Below are positions 42,671 to 43,419 of a DNA stretch of 43,419 bases, piece after piece; the stretch's first letter is position 1; the number at the start of each line of letters is the position of its first letter. Source of the stretch: Mesotaenium endlicherianum (lineage: Eukaryota > Streptophyta > Zygnematophyceae > Zygnematales > Mesotaeniaceae); contig WELA01009273.1 of assembly GCA_009602735.1 (NCBI GenBank), forward strand, positions 53,956 to 97,374, written 5' to 3'. The notes under the pieces are model-generated. The model saw only the letters and a list, made by a program, of their open reading frames with translations. It was not told the DNA's origin and searched no databases. The translations under genes were made by a program, and so were the position numbers.

Positions 42671-43419
42671 CTGTCAGCGCCAGAGCGATACCAGAGATTG
42701 AGTTGAGTACTTTCTGTGGATCTATAAACACAAGCAAAGTGTGCCAGCTAGCACGGGAGGCAGGGGAGCTGCATCGAAGGTACTTGCGCAGCGAATTGTT
42801 TTCTCTAAGAGACCTGCAGATGCCAGGTGGCAACACAGCCGGCGGAAATGTGGCAACACAGCCATCGCATGTACTAGCGCAAGCGCCACATGCAAGCAGC
42901 ACCACTTCTGTGCAAGTTTGCCGATGGTGCGCTTCTGGGGAGAGTAGAAGAAGCTACCAGCCACACAGGCAGCCTGCCCTCCCTCCAACAGTTGAGGCGC
43001 AGAGCGAGCCTGCGACGACTTTGTCCTGTTCCAGGCACACATGCTCGGGTGCAGGAGAGAACAAGTGGCAGCGTCAAGGGTACCACGATGCCCCTGGGCA
43101 GTGGAGCGTGAGGGGCGTCAAAGACCCGGAAGAATCTCCCCCACTCACGCCCCTGCCTCTGGTTCCTTGTCACTCTCCTGGCTGCGACAGACCTAGAGCC
43201 TGGACATTAATAATCAAAATAAAATAAAAAAACGACTCGCATATAGGGCATGAAGCCCTCCCTAGCCCTAGGAGGCTGCCGCCACTGAGCCCGTGTCGTA
43301 CACAGCCGTCAGATACGGAACGGGTGATGGCGGCCGTCGGAAGTAGCAGGTTGCCAACAGGACAAGCAGGTCAAAAGAGGGAGGGTGACGGAGAACAAGA
43401 GGTGGAGTGAGAGAGGGGG
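42671..43419 (-). other. Upstream intron of the MOR1-like gene
   Basis: The preceding MOR1 exon should encode a segment ending in a Tyr-Pro motif, but nothing like it appears on the minus strand here, so this is read as one long intron. A purine-rich tract occupies the last about 45 bases. Confidence 0.45.

Noticed and set aside
1..43419. Bacterial operons, phage or defence systems
   Set aside because: Split genes, plant-type transposons and the absence of dense co-directional coding show this is plant-lineage nuclear DNA.

Overview
The window is eukaryotic nuclear DNA, most likely from a streptophyte (land plant or charophyte alga). It carries spliced genes, the C-terminal end of a plant-type MOR1/XMAP215 microtubule-associated protein, chromodomain Ty3/gypsy retrotransposons primed by initiator-Met-like tRNA, and a plant-type hAT transposase with BED and DUF659 domains. 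I cannot name the species.

Layout: two outer arms (about 1180-6750 and about 37680-42160) are inverted copies of one locus. In each arm the 3' end of a MOR1-like gene points toward, and converges on, a three-exon gene for a small secreted cysteine-rich protein that I do not recognise. In the right arm the visible MOR1 exons look intact (41431-42670, minus). In the left arm only a frameshifted relic of the last exon remains (1559-1836, plus). The secreted-protein gene is intact in both arms (4213-5431 minus and 39037-40257 plus), with identical exon lengths and mostly synonymous differences.

The roughly 31 kb between the arms is a transposon graveyard. From left to right it holds: (1) a Harbinger-like element with 169-bp inverted repeats (7130-8198); (2) a chromovirus (8626-22222, TSD TGTAC), decayed, into which a younger antisense chromovirus (14372-21418, TSD CCATT) has inserted; (3) a degenerate hAT transposase gene (23754-32995) whose single recognisable intron was invaded by a third chromovirus (25415-32240, minus), itself interrupted by a solo LTR (26606-27324, TSD CCCAC); (4) a truncated LTR element of the same family as that solo LTR (33738-34798); (5) about 2.9 kb of mostly unrecognised sequence with a weak Myb/SANT-like fragment.

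Points most worth a second look: the duplicated secreted-protein gene and its nearly invariant 3' flank; three tandem 5S-rRNA-like segments and a tRNA-like B box carried antisense by the nested chromovirus; the shared variant primer-binding site; and three single-N positions, each flanked by a duplicated stretch, which look like unmerged contig ends. Identities quoted were counted by eye.
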